Notes: generated by a model from the sequence alone, not told the origin. A stretch of DNA of 64,000 nt from Tautonia marina (GCF_009177065.1 NZ_WEZF01000013.1:1-64000); one strand, 5' to 3'. Shown: positions 26,157 to 35,126, counted from the stretch's first letter. Numbers and translations are program-made.

Positions 26157-26489
26157 ATGCATCACAAAGGCTACGACATTATTTACGCCGATCCCGGCAC
26201 CCTGGACGAGGTCCGATGCCGGGTCTGCGGCACGATCTGCGATGCCAGGCGAGACGTGCCCACCACGGCCGGGTTCGCCGAGTCGCTCGCGGGATCGAAG
26301 CGGCGGCGCGATGTCTTCACCTGCCCTCACGCGGCGACCGAGTGGCATGTGCTGGCGCTGAAGCTCGTTCAGGAGATCGAGCGCACGCCGAGCAAACGCC
26401 TGGCCGAGCTGATGCGGCTCGACCTGCGCGACCTTCTCTCCGAACACGTTCCCGACGACGCAAGGCACGCCCCCGAGTGGCTCGGATAG
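26157..26489 (+). CDS. Small probable zinc-binding protein, unknown
   Basis: 110 aa from ATG 26157 with GAGAAGG just upstream; a TTG 21 nt earlier is in frame. Residues about 20-61 hold CRVCGTICDA and CPHAATEWH, a likely Cys/His zinc site. The C-terminal half is helical (ALKLVQEIERTPSKRLAELMRLDLRDLLSEH). No family is recognised. It follows thiO by 69 bp on the same strand, so cotranscription is possible. Confidence 0.75.
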   Translation: MHHKGYDIIYADPGTLDEVRCRVCGTICDARRDVPTTAGFAESLAGSKRRRDVFTCPHAATEWHVLALKLVQEIERTPSKRLAELMRLDLRDLLSEHVPDDARHAPEWLG

Positions 26490-26580
26490 CTGATGGAATG
26501 CGCAAGCATGTCGGGAAACCTTTCTTTCAAACGCACATCCACGCAACCACAGTCGATCTGACTTTCTTCCGAAAAATTGC

Positions 26581-26669
26581 TTGACATTCGTTTGCACCTC
26601 ACCGACGCTGACTCGCAGGTCGTGAAGACGTAAGCGTCTTGATGAATCACACGGACAATCGTGTGATTC
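26581..26669 (+). promoter_or_regulatory. Promoter candidate and two strong hairpins ahead of lipoprotein/DUF1559 operon
   Basis: TTGACA at 26581-26586 is a perfect -35 box. 17 bp later is GACGCT, a poor -10, so the promoter is tentative. Downstream lie two hairpins: AAGACG-TAAG-CGTCTT (26625-26640) and a perfect 10-bp inverted repeat GAATCACACG-GACAAT-CGTGTGATTC (26644-26669). They are followed by another copy of GTGATTCA. They lie 130-170 nt before the lipoprotein ATG, so they could form in the leader RNA or be operators. The rest of the 306-bp gap (26490-26795) shows nothing further. Confidence 0.5.
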
Positions 26670-26795
26670 ACGCAGTGATTCAATGACGTGAAGCGGTTGG
26701 GAACAGCGGGAGCGTGGCCCGTTTGCGGAACCTGGACCGTGTCGACGCCGAACGGCACGCCGACGGTTCGGCCCTGCTGGAACGAGTCAAAACAG

Positions 26796-27248
26796 ATGCA
26801 CAACATACGATCGTTGATCGGACTCCTGATGGTGATGGCCCTGGCCGGGTGTGGTGGTGGCGATGGCGTGGGCGTTTCGGGAATGGTGACGTTTCAGGGT
26901 CAGCCGGTCGAGGACGGGATGATCCAGTTCCTTTCCAACGAGGCGTCTGGGGAAGGACGATCGGCCGGGGCGCCGATTGTGGACGGCAAGTACGCGATTG
27001 CCCGCAACGGTGGGCCACCACCGGGATCGTACCGGGTTGAGGTGACGGCGTATCAAGAGGTCCGCGAGCAAACGGCCGAGGAGCTGGGCGGGGTGATGTT
27101 TGGGCGTGATCCCAGCGAGCTGGGCATTGCTCCCGAGGCGCTCATGGTCCGAGAAAACGTCATTCCCGAACAGTACAACACAAGCAGCACGCTGACGGTC
27201 ACGATCCCATCGCAGCGCAATTTCCAGTACGACGTTGAGATTCCTTGA
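26796..27248 (+). CDS. Small lipoprotein with carboxypeptidase-regulatory/transthyretin-like fold
   Basis: 150 aa from ATG 26796. Lipobox MVMALAGCGGG gives a lipidated Cys at about residue 18. The mature part GVSGMVTFQGQPVEDGMIQFLS...GKYAIARNGGPPPGSYRVEVTA is the beta-sandwich pattern seen in planctomycete lipoproteins next to DUF1559 genes. It likely sits on a membrane facing the periplasm. Its function is unknown. Frames upstream of 26796 are open but lack a signal. It is followed 84 bp later by the DUF1559 gene. Confidence 0.85.
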   Translation: MHNIRSLIGLLMVMALAGCGGGDGVGVSGMVTFQGQPVEDGMIQFLSNEASGEGRSAGAPIVDGKYAIARNGGPPPGSYRVEVTAYQEVREQTAEELGGVMFGRDPSELGIAPEALMVRENVIPEQYNTSSTLTVTIPSQRNFQYDVEIP

Positions 27249-27332
27249 CGGGATCGGTTGTGTTCCTGGGCCGTCCCTTTCGGGGCGGCGCTGGTTTCTG
27301 TCTCACCGTCCGAGCCAGAGGAGTGTTTTTCC

Positions 27333-28274
27333 ATGCACCATCGTCGTCATCGTGACGCATTTACGCTGATCGAGTTGCTGGTGGTCATCGCGATCATCGG
27401 CGTCTTGATCGCCTTGTTGCTTCCGGCCGTGCAATCGGCCCGAGAGGCGGCGCGACGGGCGCAGTGCGTCAACAATCTGAAGCAGATCGGCATCGCCCTT
27501 CATAACTATCACGACTCGCTCGGCTCGTTCCCGATGGGCACGATCATCAATGCCCCGGGCTGGCCGAACATGCCCAGCCTGCGGACCCCGTGGTCGTTCC
27601 ATATCCTCCGGTACCTGGAGGCGGGGAACCTGGGCAACGCCCTGAACTTCGAGGTGGGCATTGCCGGGCCAGCCTGGCAAGGGTCGAATGCGAACATGAG
27701 CATTGTGGCAACACGAGTTGCCACCTACAATTGCCCCTCGGATACCCCGGAGGTCTTCCTCGCCGACTGGCGGCCGAAGTACAACTACGGCCCGAACTGG
27801 GGGAACACGAACCTGGGGCAGCTCAACGTGGGCGACCCGGCGACCACCGGCCTTCGCTACCTTCGCGCTCCGTTCACGGTCAACCGGGTGGCCGGGATGC
27901 GCGATTTCCGAGACGGCACGAGCAACACGATTCTCGTCTCCGAACTGCTCCAGGCTTCCGAGCTTCGGGACATGCGTTCCGAGTGGTGGAACGACACCGA
28001 CTGCAACTTCATGACCCGAACTCCGCCGAACACGACGATCCCCGACTTCATGCCCGCCTGGTGCGTGAGCCGACCGGGCAACAACGAGCCCTGCGTCGTC
28101 GGCGGCGGCTGGAACGACCTGTACATGGCCAGCCGAAGCCGCCACCCAGGAGGCGTGAACACGCTTTACGGCGATGGATCGGTTCGGTTTACCAAGAACA
28201 CGATCGCTCTGCCCATCTGGCAAGCCCTGGGCAGCATGAGCGGCGGCGAGGTCATCAGCGCCGACCAGTTCTAA
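27333..28274 (+). CDS. DUF1559 protein with type IV prepilin-like N-terminus
   Basis: 313 aa from ATG 27333 (AGAGGAG upstream). The N-terminus [30 protein letters not shown] is a class III (prepilin-type) signal with the conserved Glu at +5, processed by prepilin peptidase. It continues [28 protein letters not shown], the DUF1559 signature. The C-terminal H-x9-DG motif is visible as [18 protein letters not shown]. These proteins are hugely expanded in planctomycetes and are thought to be pseudopilin-like surface components; precise roles are unknown. Confidence 0.94.
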   Translation: MHHRRHRDAFTLIELLVVIAIIGVLIALLLPAVQSAREAARRAQCVNNLKQIGIALHNYHDSLGSFPMGTIINAPGWPNMPSLRTPWSFHILRYLEAGNLGNALNFEVGIAGPAWQGSNANMSIVATRVATYNCPSDTPEVFLADWRPKYNYGPNWGNTNLGQLNVGDPATTGLRYLRAPFTVNRVAGMRDFRDGTSNTILVSELLQASELRDMRSEWWNDTDCNFMTRTPPNTTIPDFMPAWCVSRPGNNEPCVVGGGWNDLYMASRSRHPGGVNTLYGDGSVRFTKNTIALPIWQALGSMSGGEVISADQF

Positions 28275-28322
28275 GGCGTTGTTGATCCCTGGATTGATTT
28301 CCTCCCGATCGGAGCGTTTCCG

Positions 28323-29399
28323 TTGACTCGGCAGGCTTCGACGACCCTCGGGGGTGGTTCCTCACCCCCGAGCCGGTCGAGACGTTCGCTCGTCCGATCG
28401 CTGGCGATGGTCGGGCTGGCGGCGATCGCCGTTGTGGGTGTGGGAGGATGGGGGATCAGCCGATCTCGGCCGTACCGTGTTTGGTCGGCCGAGCGCGCGT
28501 TGAACAGGGGAGAGCCCGAGCAGGCCATCGAGCGGCTCGGCCCCTGGAAAACGTCGGACGACCCCAGAGCCGTGGTGATCGTCGCTCGCGCGCAGATCGC
28601 GCGGGGAAACCCGGAATCGGCCGTGCGATTGCTCGACGCTCGGCTCGCTGATCGGGTCGAGCCGGAGTGGCTCCACTTGCTGGGAGAGACGGCGCTGAGC
28701 CTCGGCGACCTGAACCGCGCGTTCGAGGCGTTCGCGGCGCTCGATGCCCGACAGCCGAATCATCCGCCGACCCTCGCCCACCTGGCCGAGCTGTCTGAAC
28801 CGCTGCGCGGGCCAGCCGAGGCCGATCGGCGTTATCAGGAGCTCGAACGCCTGGAGCCGGAGAATCCCGAGTGGCCGAAGCAGCGCGGGAGGATCTTGCT
28901 GGGGACCGACCGCTACGCAATGGCGGTCGAGACGCTGCGGTCGGCCCTGGAAACGAATCCGGAGGATCAGCAGGCTCGTCTCTGGCTGGCCGAGGCGCTC
29001 TATCTGTCGGGCGATCCGGCCGCAAGTCTCGAACATCTGGAACGCTGCCGAAAGGCCGAAGGCGAAGGGAACGACCGAATCGAGGTGGCCCGCGCCGAGT
29101 GTCTTCGAGCTCTCGGTCGGGGCGAGGAGGCGGCCGACGTTCTGGATGATCTGCTCGGAAGATCGCCGAAGAATGCCGACGCCCTTCGCCTGCGAGCCGA
29201 GCTGGCGCTCGAACACGGAGCACTCGATCAGGCCGCCGATCTGCTCGATCGGGCCGTGGCCGAGGCTCCGGACGACTGGCGCATTCATTACCAACTGTCG
29301 ATCGTTCTGGCCCGGCTGGGACGGCTCGAGGATGCCCGCCACCATGCCGATCGGATGACCGTCGAACGAGAGCGGGCACGGTTTTCGCCAGTCCCCTGA
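28323..29399 (+). CDS. Membrane-anchored TPR protein
   Basis: 358 aa from TTG 28323 (CGGAG 9 nt upstream); ATG 28407 is an alternative that would start right at the membrane helix. One N-terminal helix (LAMVGLAAIAVVGVGGWGI) is followed by about eight tetratricopeptide-type helical pairs, e.g. ERALNRGEPEQAIERLG, LGDLNRAFEAFAALDARQPNHPPTLAHLAEL and HGALDQAADLLDRAVAEAPDDWRIHYQLSIVLARLGRLEDARHHAD. It is a scaffold for protein contacts. It sits between DUF1559 and CRTAC1 genes, a recurrent planctomycete arrangement. Confidence 0.85.
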   Translation: MTRQASTTLGGGSSPPSRSRRSLVRSLAMVGLAAIAVVGVGGWGISRSRPYRVWSAERALNRGEPEQAIERLGPWKTSDDPRAVVIVARAQIARGNPESAVRLLDARLADRVEPEWLHLLGETALSLGDLNRAFEAFAALDARQPNHPPTLAHLAELSEPLRGPAEADRRYQELERLEPENPEWPKQRGRILLGTDRYAMAVETLRSALETNPEDQQARLWLAEALYLSGDPAASLEHLERCRKAEGEGNDRIEVARAECLRALGRGEEAADVLDDLLGRSPKNADALRLRAELALEHGALDQAADLLDRAVAEAPDDWRIHYQLSIVLARLGRLEDARHHADRMTVERERARFSPVP

Positions 29400-29440
29400 G
29401 CGTCTGCCTTGATCGTGGTCTTGAGGAGTTGAACACGTCG

Positions 29441-31231
29441 ATGAGCGATCGAGGGGTTCCTCGTTGGGTCGGGGTCGGTCTGGGGGTTGGGGGATCGGGG
29501 GCCCTGATGGCCGCAGCGTTGGCGTATGGGTTGCGGGGCAGTCCTGAGCCGGAGGTCGTCGAGCAGGCCGCTTCAGAAGTCGTTGCCGAACGCTTGCCCG
29601 AGGAATCGGTATCGCAATCGCCCGGCCTGGCCTTCTCGGAGGTATCCGACACGGGGATTGACGCGGTCTATCGCAATGGCGAGGAAACCGGAGCGCTGGC
29701 GATTCTGGAATCGCTCGGCGGCGGGGTCGCCGTCTTCGATTTCGACCGCGATGGTCGGCCCGACCTGTTTTTCCCGGGAGGGGGGCGAATTGTGCCCTCG
29801 GCAGAGGATTTGACGGTCGAAGGGTTGCCGGGCCGCCTCTACCGCAATCTCGGGGACTGGCGCTTTGCGGATGTGACCGAGGACGCCGGGCTCGACGACG
29901 CCTCGCGTTATTCGCACGGCTGCGCAGTGGGAGATTTCGACAATGATGGATTCCCCGATCTGCTCGTGACCGCCTACCAGGGGGTTACCCTGTATCGCAA
30001 CACGGGCGGCACGTTCGTTGATGTGACCGAGGCCGCCGGCCTGACCGAGCCGGGCTGGGCGACCTCGGCCGCCTGGCTCGACGCCGATGGCGACGGCCTG
30101 CTCGACCTGTACGTGGCCCGATATGTCGACTGGTCTCCCGAGCACAACCCACCGTGCCGCTATCACTCGTCGGGGGCGGTCGATCTCTGCTCGCCTTCGG
30201 TGTTCGACCCCCTGCGCGACCTGCTCTACCGGAACCGGGGGGACGGCACCTTCGAGGAAATCGGCCGGGAGGTCGGTCTGGATGATGGAGGAAAGGGTCT
30301 CGGCGTGGTGGCGGCCGATCTCGACGGTGATCGCTGGATCGACGTGTACGTTGCCAACGACACGACGCCGAATCTCCTCTACCGGAACCGGAGGGACGGC
30401 ACCTTCGAGGAAATCGGCCAGCTCTCCGGGGCGGCCCTCAGCGCCGAGGGCGTGGCGACCGGCAGCATGGGAGTGGCCGCAGGCGATCTGGACGGCGATG
30501 GCGACCTGGACCTCTTCGTGACGAACTATGAAGGGGAGATCAACGAATTCTACCGGAACGACGGGGCGATGCAGTTTGTTCCGGTCGGCCTTGCCTCGGG
30601 CCTTGGCGCGGCGAGCCGACCCCTGGTCGGCTGGGGGACCGTGCTGGTCGATGGCGACGGTGACGGGGTGCCTGAGGTCCTCATCGCCAATGGTCACCTG
30701 ATGCACCACCTTCCGGGCACGCCCCGGCCTCAGCCCACGTTACTGTTTCGTCGCGAGCCCGACGCCACGCGATTCGAGCCGATGCGATGGGGTCCGGAGT
30801 CCTGGTTCTCCCAAAATCGGGATGCTCGCGGAGTGGCCAGCGGCGATCTCGACGGCGACGGCGACCCCGATCTGATCGTCGTTCTACAGAACGCGCCGGC
30901 CAGCGTGCTCCGGAACGACAGCGCGGAGTCGTCGCGGTTCCTCCGCCTTCGGCTCGAAGGCACGCGGAGCAACCGCTCGGCCATCGGTGCGACGGTGATC
31001 GTGACGGCCGGCGACCGCTCACAGCACCTTTCGGTTGTGGGAGGAGGGAGTTACCTGTCTCAGAATGACGCGCCCCTGGTGGTCGGCCTGGGAACCGCCG
31101 CGATCGCCGATCAGGTCGAGGTCCGCTGGCCGAGCGGGCAGACCGATCGGCACGACGGGCTTCAGGCCGGTTCCGCCTGGCTTCTGCGCGAGGGGGAACC
31201 GGCTCAGGCCGATCCGATCGGGGTTGATTGA
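29441..31231 (+). CDS. CRTAC1-family secreted FG-GAP/VCBS propeller with ASPIC/UnbV domain
   Basis: 596 aa from ATG 29441 (TTGAGGAG upstream). An N-terminal hydrophobic segment anchors or exports it. Then come repeated FG-GAP/VCBS blades with calcium-binding D-x-D-x-D-G loops: DFDRDGRPDLFFPGGG, DFDNDGFPDLLV, DADGDGLLDLYVARY, DLDGDRWIDVYVAND, DLDGDGDLDLFVTNY, DGDGDGVPEVLIANG and DLDGDGDPDLIVV. The C-terminal ~90 residues (SNRSAIGATVIV...VEVRWPSGQTDRHDGL) are the ASPIC/UnbV domain. It is an extracellular or periplasmic protein, probably adhesive or binding. Last gene of the operon starting at 26796. Confidence 0.93.
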   Translation: MSDRGVPRWVGVGLGVGGSGALMAAALAYGLRGSPEPEVVEQAASEVVAERLPEESVSQSPGLAFSEVSDTGIDAVYRNGEETGALAILESLGGGVAVFDFDRDGRPDLFFPGGGRIVPSAEDLTVEGLPGRLYRNLGDWRFADVTEDAGLDDASRYSHGCAVGDFDNDGFPDLLVTAYQGVTLYRNTGGTFVDVTEAAGLTEPGWATSAAWLDADGDGLLDLYVARYVDWSPEHNPPCRYHSSGAVDLCSPSVFDPLRDLLYRNRGDGTFEEIGREVGLDDGGKGLGVVAADLDGDRWIDVYVANDTTPNLLYRNRRDGTFEEIGQLSGAALSAEGVATGSMGVAAGDLDGDGDLDLFVTNYEGEINEFYRNDGAMQFVPVGLASGLGAASRPLVGWGTVLVDGDGDGVPEVLIANGHLMHHLPGTPRPQPTLLFRREPDATRFEPMRWGPESWFSQNRDARGVASGDLDGDGDPDLIVVLQNAPASVLRNDSAESSRFLRLRLEGTRSNRSAIGATVIVTAGDRSQHLSVVGGGSYLSQNDAPLVVGLGTAAIADQVEVRWPSGQTDRHDGLQAGSAWLLREGEPAQADPIGVD

Positions 31232-31242
31232 TTGATCGCGTG

Positions 31243-31917
31243 TCAATCGGGGAGGGCTTCCGTCGTGGTGTCCTCGGCGGCGGGCTCCGGAGCGTCGGCC
31301 TCCGTGTTGGCATACTCGGGAGCATCCGCCGGCTCGGAGGCGAGTTCGAGCAGTTCGACCTCGTAGATGATGGTCGAGTTCGGGGGGATCGAGGGAAGTT
31401 CTTCGGCCTGCATCGCGCCGTCGAGGTTATGTTCCTTGCCGGGAGCGTATTCGCCGAAGGTGCCGAGCGCTCCATAGGCGAGATTGGCCGGAACGACCAG
31501 GCGGCGGAGTTCGCCGACCTTCATGCCGGCAATCCCCTCGTTGAAGCCCTGGACGGCGCGCGCGTCGCCGATGGTGTGGGTCCAGGGGGTGCCGCGGTCG
31601 CGGCTGCTGTCGATCGCCTCGCCCCCTTCGATGGTCGCGACGTAGTGAAGCACAACGCGATCGCCTGGCTTCGCCTGAGGACCGTCGCCGGCTTGGATCG
31701 TCTGATAGGCAAGGCCCGAGGCGGTGAGAACTTCCTCGCCCTCACCGGTCGGTTCGTTGAGCGCCGACGACGAGCTTCCGGACGGGGCCGGATCGGGGGC
31801 CGGCGCGAGCCCGGTCGCGTCTGCCGGGGCGCCGGAGGGCTCGGGATCACCAGAGACGCCGCAACCCAGCAGGGCAAGACTGACGCCGAGGGCCGTCAGA
31901 CCGACAAGGTGTCGCAT
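31243..31917 (-). CDS. FKBP-type peptidyl-prolyl isomerase lipoprotein
   Basis: 224 aa. Lipobox SLALLGCG (Cys at about 19) then a Pro/Ser/Ala-rich linker to about 60. The FKBP domain spans about 65-190: SGLAYQTIQAGDGPQAKPGDRVVLHYVATIEGGEAIDSS, WTHTIGDARAVQGFNEGIAGMKVGELRRLVVPANLAYG, then PPNSTIIYEVELLEL. Core FKBP residues (YxxxLxxG-like, VIxGW replaced by VQGFN) are largely kept. An acidic tail follows. It assists folding in the periplasm. GGAGGAG lies 10 nt before the ATG. Convergent with the CRTAC1 gene. Confidence 0.92.
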   Translation of the reverse strand: MRHLVGLTALGVSLALLGCGVSGDPEPSGAPADATGLAPAPDPAPSGSSSSALNEPTGEGEEVLTASGLAYQTIQAGDGPQAKPGDRVVLHYVATIEGGEAIDSSRDRGTPWTHTIGDARAVQGFNEGIAGMKVGELRRLVVPANLAYGALGTFGEYAPGKEHNLDGAMQAEELPSIPPNSTIIYEVELLELASEPADAPEYANTEADAPEPAAEDTTTEALPD

Positions 31918-32272
31918 CGGTTATTTGCTCCTCCACGGGCGGGGCGTTCCCGCTCGCTTGATTGATCCTGGTCAGGCGAAACGACCCGGTGTCGCAGCGA
32001 TCGCAATGATCGACTTGAGATGGATTCTAATGCGCCTGGACGTGTCGTTCGAGGGGTGACCCGGTCCAACGCTCCTTCGTCTTGAGGGAGGGTACGCCGG
32101 TGCGGGTCGGACGACCGTGGCATGAGGCCGCACGAGCATGGTTCGAGGCCAAACCGAAGACAAATCCACTCGATCATGCAAGTTGTCAGCCGAGAATTTG
32201 TAACCTAAAGTTTCGTAGCAAAACGGGGGAGGGTGTGGGCTCGGTTCGGCACCGTCAAGGAGTGGTCCTACC
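31918..32272. other. Divergent intergenic region
   Basis: 355 bp between the FKBP lipoprotein gene and the PAS-GGDEF gene, which point away from each other. Apart from the + strand promoter candidate at 32183-32211 I see no repeats or operators. Confidence 0.4.
32183..32211 (+). promoter_or_regulatory. Promoter candidate for the PAS-GGDEF gene
   Basis: TTGTCA (32183-32188), 17-bp spacer, TAAAGT (32206-32211), in the only AT-richer patch of this divergent intergenic region. Transcription would start about 55 nt before the ATG. Confidence 0.4.
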
Positions 32273-33220
32273 ATGCCGGTCGAGGAGATAGGGGAAGTGA
32301 TCTCCGCAAGTGAGGACGTTCGGCCGTTGGGGTCGCAGTTCTTCGAGCGGCTGCTCGATCACCTGTACGATGGGGTCTACTTTGTCGATCGGAACCGGAT
32401 TATCCGATACTGGAACCATGCGGCCGAACGGCTGAGCGGCTACTCAAGCAGCGAGGTGGTCGGACGAGCGTGCCAGGACAACATCCTCTGTCATACGGAC
32501 TGCCAGGGGACCTTGCTCTGCAAACGCGGCTGCCCGTTGCTCAAGTCGATGCGAGAGGACGAACCGATCTCCGCTCGCGTGTTCCTGAAGCACCGCAAAG
32601 GACACCGCGTTCCCGTGGATGTCTCGGTGATGCCGATCTACGACGACAACGGGAAAAGCGTGGGGGCGGTCGAGATTTTCCGAGACGCCAGTCCGGTCGT
32701 CGCGCTCGAATTGGCCTATCGCCAGATGCGAGAACTGGCGGAGAAAGACCCCTTGACCGGCGCGATCAACCGCCGTCAGGCTCTGGAGATTCTCGACCGG
32801 CAGATGACGCTTCAGCGCGAATCGGGCATGCCGTTCTCACTGATCATGGCCGACATCGACCATTTCAAGCTGGTGAACGACACCTTTGGCCACGCCGTCG
32901 GAGACGAGGCGCTGAAGGCCTTCGAATCGTGCCTGGAAGCGAAAAGTCGAGGCAGCGACATCGTCGCCCGGATCGGCGGCGAGGAGTTCCTCATCATCCT
33001 GCCCAATCTCGACGTCTCGCACGCGCTCCAGATCGCGGAGCGGCTTCGCAAAAGCGTTGCCAAGATCCGGATTGCCGACCCGGACGCGTTGCGACTCACG
33101 GCCAGTTTTGGGGTGGCCGAGGCCGATCCCAACGAATCGCTCGACCACCTGCTCGCTCGGGTCGACGCGGCCCTCTACCGGGCAAAACGCCTGGGACGCG
33201 ACCGGGTCGAATGGGGATGA
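32273..33220 (+). CDS. PAS-GGDEF diguanylate cyclase
   Basis: 315 aa. The PAS domain (about 20-140) starts FERLLDHLYDGVYFVDRNRIIRYWNHAAERLSGY. Within it is a Cys-rich insert C-x6-C-x3-C-x5-C-x3-C (CQDNILCHTDCQG, then CKRGCPLL), which may bind a metal, heme or redox signal. A short coiled linker leads to a GGDEF domain (about 165-312) with DPLTGAINRRQALE, the metal Asp in MADIDHFKLVND, and an intact GGEEF active site. RGSD five residues before GGEEF is a c-di-GMP inhibitory I-site. It should make c-di-GMP under feedback control. No membrane segment. Confidence 0.93.
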   Translation: MPVEEIGEVISASEDVRPLGSQFFERLLDHLYDGVYFVDRNRIIRYWNHAAERLSGYSSSEVVGRACQDNILCHTDCQGTLLCKRGCPLLKSMREDEPISARVFLKHRKGHRVPVDVSVMPIYDDNGKSVGAVEIFRDASPVVALELAYRQMRELAEKDPLTGAINRRQALEILDRQMTLQRESGMPFSLIMADIDHFKLVNDTFGHAVGDEALKAFESCLEAKSRGSDIVARIGGEEFLIILPNLDVSHALQIAERLRKSVAKIRIADPDALRLTASFGVAEADPNESLDHLLARVDAALYRAKRLGRDRVEWG

Positions 33221-33237
33221 CGAACGGGAGGAGCCGG

Positions 33238-34977
33238 TCATGATCCGTCGAGCCCGGTCGGCGGCCCCGGCGCTCGGGTCGCGGAGCGAGGCCAGAGCGA
33301 TACCCCGGCCTTGGCCAGGCTGATCAACGCCGCGACCACGAACGAGAGCAAGCCGAGGGCGATCTGGTCGATCCCCGGTACCAAGCGACGCAGCGCCAGG
33401 TACGACCGCGATCCGTAGACCAAGCCCCAGGCCCCGATCAACAACCCCGCCGAAACGAGGAACGCCCGGCCGCCCCCTATCCTGGCATAAACCACCGCCA
33501 GCGCCGCCATCGTGGGCAAATAGGCGGCATCGGCCATCGGTCCAAGCCGGATGAACAGCTCGGCAAACGCTCCAGCCATCCAGCAAAGCCCGAAGATCGG
33601 AAAGAGGCCAACCGTCAGTTCTCGCAGGAACTCGCCCAGCGCGCCCTCCCTCAATCCGAACCCCAGCGCCACGATGAGCGCCAGGTGCGCGACGACGATC
33701 CAGGGAATGGTTTCTCCCGCCGAGTCGGGCAGCGCCGCCGTGAGGCTTGCGATCAGGAAGGCACAGGCGAGCAGTCCCCGGCCTTCGTTGCGCCGTCGGA
33801 TCGCCGGAACGCCCTGGACGATCGCCGCCATCAGTAAAGGCCAGGGGTTCGCAAACGCAAGGCCGTCGAGGTCGAGCGTCGTCGGCCGCACCACGGCCAG
33901 GGCGGCCAGGGCCAGGCAAAGCCCATCGAGCCCACCCGGCACCCGACGATGAACGGCCCAGGCATAGAGCGGCAGGGCCAGCACGATCGTCAGGAAGGCC
34001 GGAGTCGCCCCCAGGACCATGCGGAAGTGGGAGAGAAAGGATTGGTAGACCGGATCGGGCCGGTCGTGACCGATCATCGCCAGTCCGAGCAGGCCGATCG
34101 GAGCGAGCAGGGCCACGGTCGTCGCCACCCGCCCGGCTCGGTGATCGCGTGCCGATCGGCCCAGCTCGAACAGCAAGAAGGCCCCCGGCAGGAGCAAGGG
34201 GACGAGGAAATACGGACCAAAGATCATTTGATCCTTCATCACAAAATGAAAGGAGACGCACAGCCAGTACGACCGCGCGCAGGCCGCTCCGCCGAGCAAT
34301 CCGAACAGGACCCAGGGGAACAGGGGCCATCGCCACGGGCTGCCGTTCTTCTCGGCGTACGACGGCCCGCGCCGGATCGCCGGGAGCAAGGTCAGGCTGA
34401 GCAGGCCCGCCACGGGAGCAAACCCGAACAAAGCCCACATCAAGGCCGGGTCGTCGGGGCGATCGACGAGCGGCGCCAGGCCGATCGGATACAGGAAAAA
34501 GAGCGCCAGAAACGCTTGATACGGCAGCCGGAACCCGGTGCGAAGCTCCAGACCCAGGCCGCGGAGAACCCCCTCGCTCACGAGCAGGGCGAACCCGAGA
34601 CCGACGAGATACAGCCCGCGTCCCATCGCCGGATCGCCGGCCAGCGTCTCGTCAAACGCGACCGAGATGGCCAGGAACATCAGGACGACCAGCAAGAGGA
34701 CGGTCCGCACGTCGTCCCAGACCTTCCCCCGCCGCACCAGGACCACCGCCGTTCCGGCCAGCAAGAGCGTGTAGGCGGTCAGACCGAGCATCAAGGCTCC
34801 CGTCTCCACCGCCGGGCCGCGTGCATCGAACGAGGCCCGCAAGCCCAGAAAGACCAGGCCGGCGCTGATGACATAGAACGGGTTGCTCGTGTAGACCCAC
34901 CGCATCAGGCCGGTCGGGTCGAGCCCTCGGCGCGTCGGAAGGGACGGCCCGGTCGGGGGAAGCGCTTCGTGATTCAT
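33238..34977 (-). CDS. Large polytopic membrane protein, unknown; BlaI-type operators in its promoter
   Basis: 579 aa from ATG 34977 (CGAGGTAGAGTG upstream). After about 45 soluble residues there are roughly 14-16 hydrophobic segments up to the C-terminus, with few conserved polar motifs. I do not recognise a family; the layout is like transporter-scale or O-antigen/mannosyltransferase-scale proteins, but no catalytic motif is seen. A predicted promoter at 35098-35126 carries BlaI-type dyads, so expression is probably repressed by the BlaI-family protein at 13135 or a paralogue. Convergent with the cyclase gene, 17 bp apart. Confidence 0.8.
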   Translation of the reverse strand: MNHEALPPTGPSLPTRRGLDPTGLMRWVYTSNPFYVISAGLVFLGLRASFDARGPAVETGALMLGLTAYTLLLAGTAVVLVRRGKVWDDVRTVLLLVVLMFLAISVAFDETLAGDPAMGRGLYLVGLGFALLVSEGVLRGLGLELRTGFRLPYQAFLALFFLYPIGLAPLVDRPDDPALMWALFGFAPVAGLLSLTLLPAIRRGPSYAEKNGSPWRWPLFPWVLFGLLGGAACARSYWLCVSFHFVMKDQMIFGPYFLVPLLLPGAFLLFELGRSARDHRAGRVATTVALLAPIGLLGLAMIGHDRPDPVYQSFLSHFRMVLGATPAFLTIVLALPLYAWAVHRRVPGGLDGLCLALAALAVVRPTTLDLDGLAFANPWPLLMAAIVQGVPAIRRRNEGRGLLACAFLIASLTAALPDSAGETIPWIVVAHLALIVALGFGLREGALGEFLRELTVGLFPIFGLCWMAGAFAELFIRLGPMADAAYLPTMAALAVVYARIGGGRAFLVSAGLLIGAWGLVYGSRSYLALRRLVPGIDQIALGLLSFVVAALISLAKAGVSLWPRSATRAPGPPTGLDGS

Positions 34978-35073
34978 CACTCTACCTCGATCGGTTCGGA
35001 AGACGGGACGACGGTCCGATCGGTTCGTTCGAGTGCCCCGCGTCGGCCCCAATGAGAACCGGGGCCAAACTGA

Positions 35074-35124
35074 GACAGATGTCAGAGGTGTATGGTCATC
35101 TTACGCGCCGCTCTGACAAATGTC
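35074..35124. promoter_or_regulatory. Second pair of BlaI-type operators GACA-NN-TGTC
   Basis: Two perfect dyads, GACAGATGTC (35074-35083; identical to the site at 12918) and GACAAATGTC (35115-35124). Centres are 41 bp apart, about four helical turns. The right site overlaps the -35 box and the left site lies just downstream of the transcription start of the predicted minus-strand promoter, a typical repression geometry. Confidence 0.68.
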
Positions 35125-35126
35125 GA
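35098..35126 (-). promoter_or_regulatory. Predicted promoter of the polytopic membrane protein gene
   Basis: On the minus strand: TCGACA (35126-35121), 17-bp spacer, TAAGAT (35103-35098). The leader to ATG 34977 is about 115 nt. It is flanked and overlapped by the two operators. Confidence 0.45.

Noticed and set aside
24546-26597. 683-codon minus-strand open frame across thiO
   Set aside because: Antisense shadow of thiO; composition is Arg/Gln/His-rich and it runs through several genes and gaps without a signature.
31228-31965. 245-codon + strand frame opposite the FKBP lipoprotein
   Set aside because: Shadow of the lipoprotein gene, which has a lipobox, FKBP motifs and a good ribosome site.
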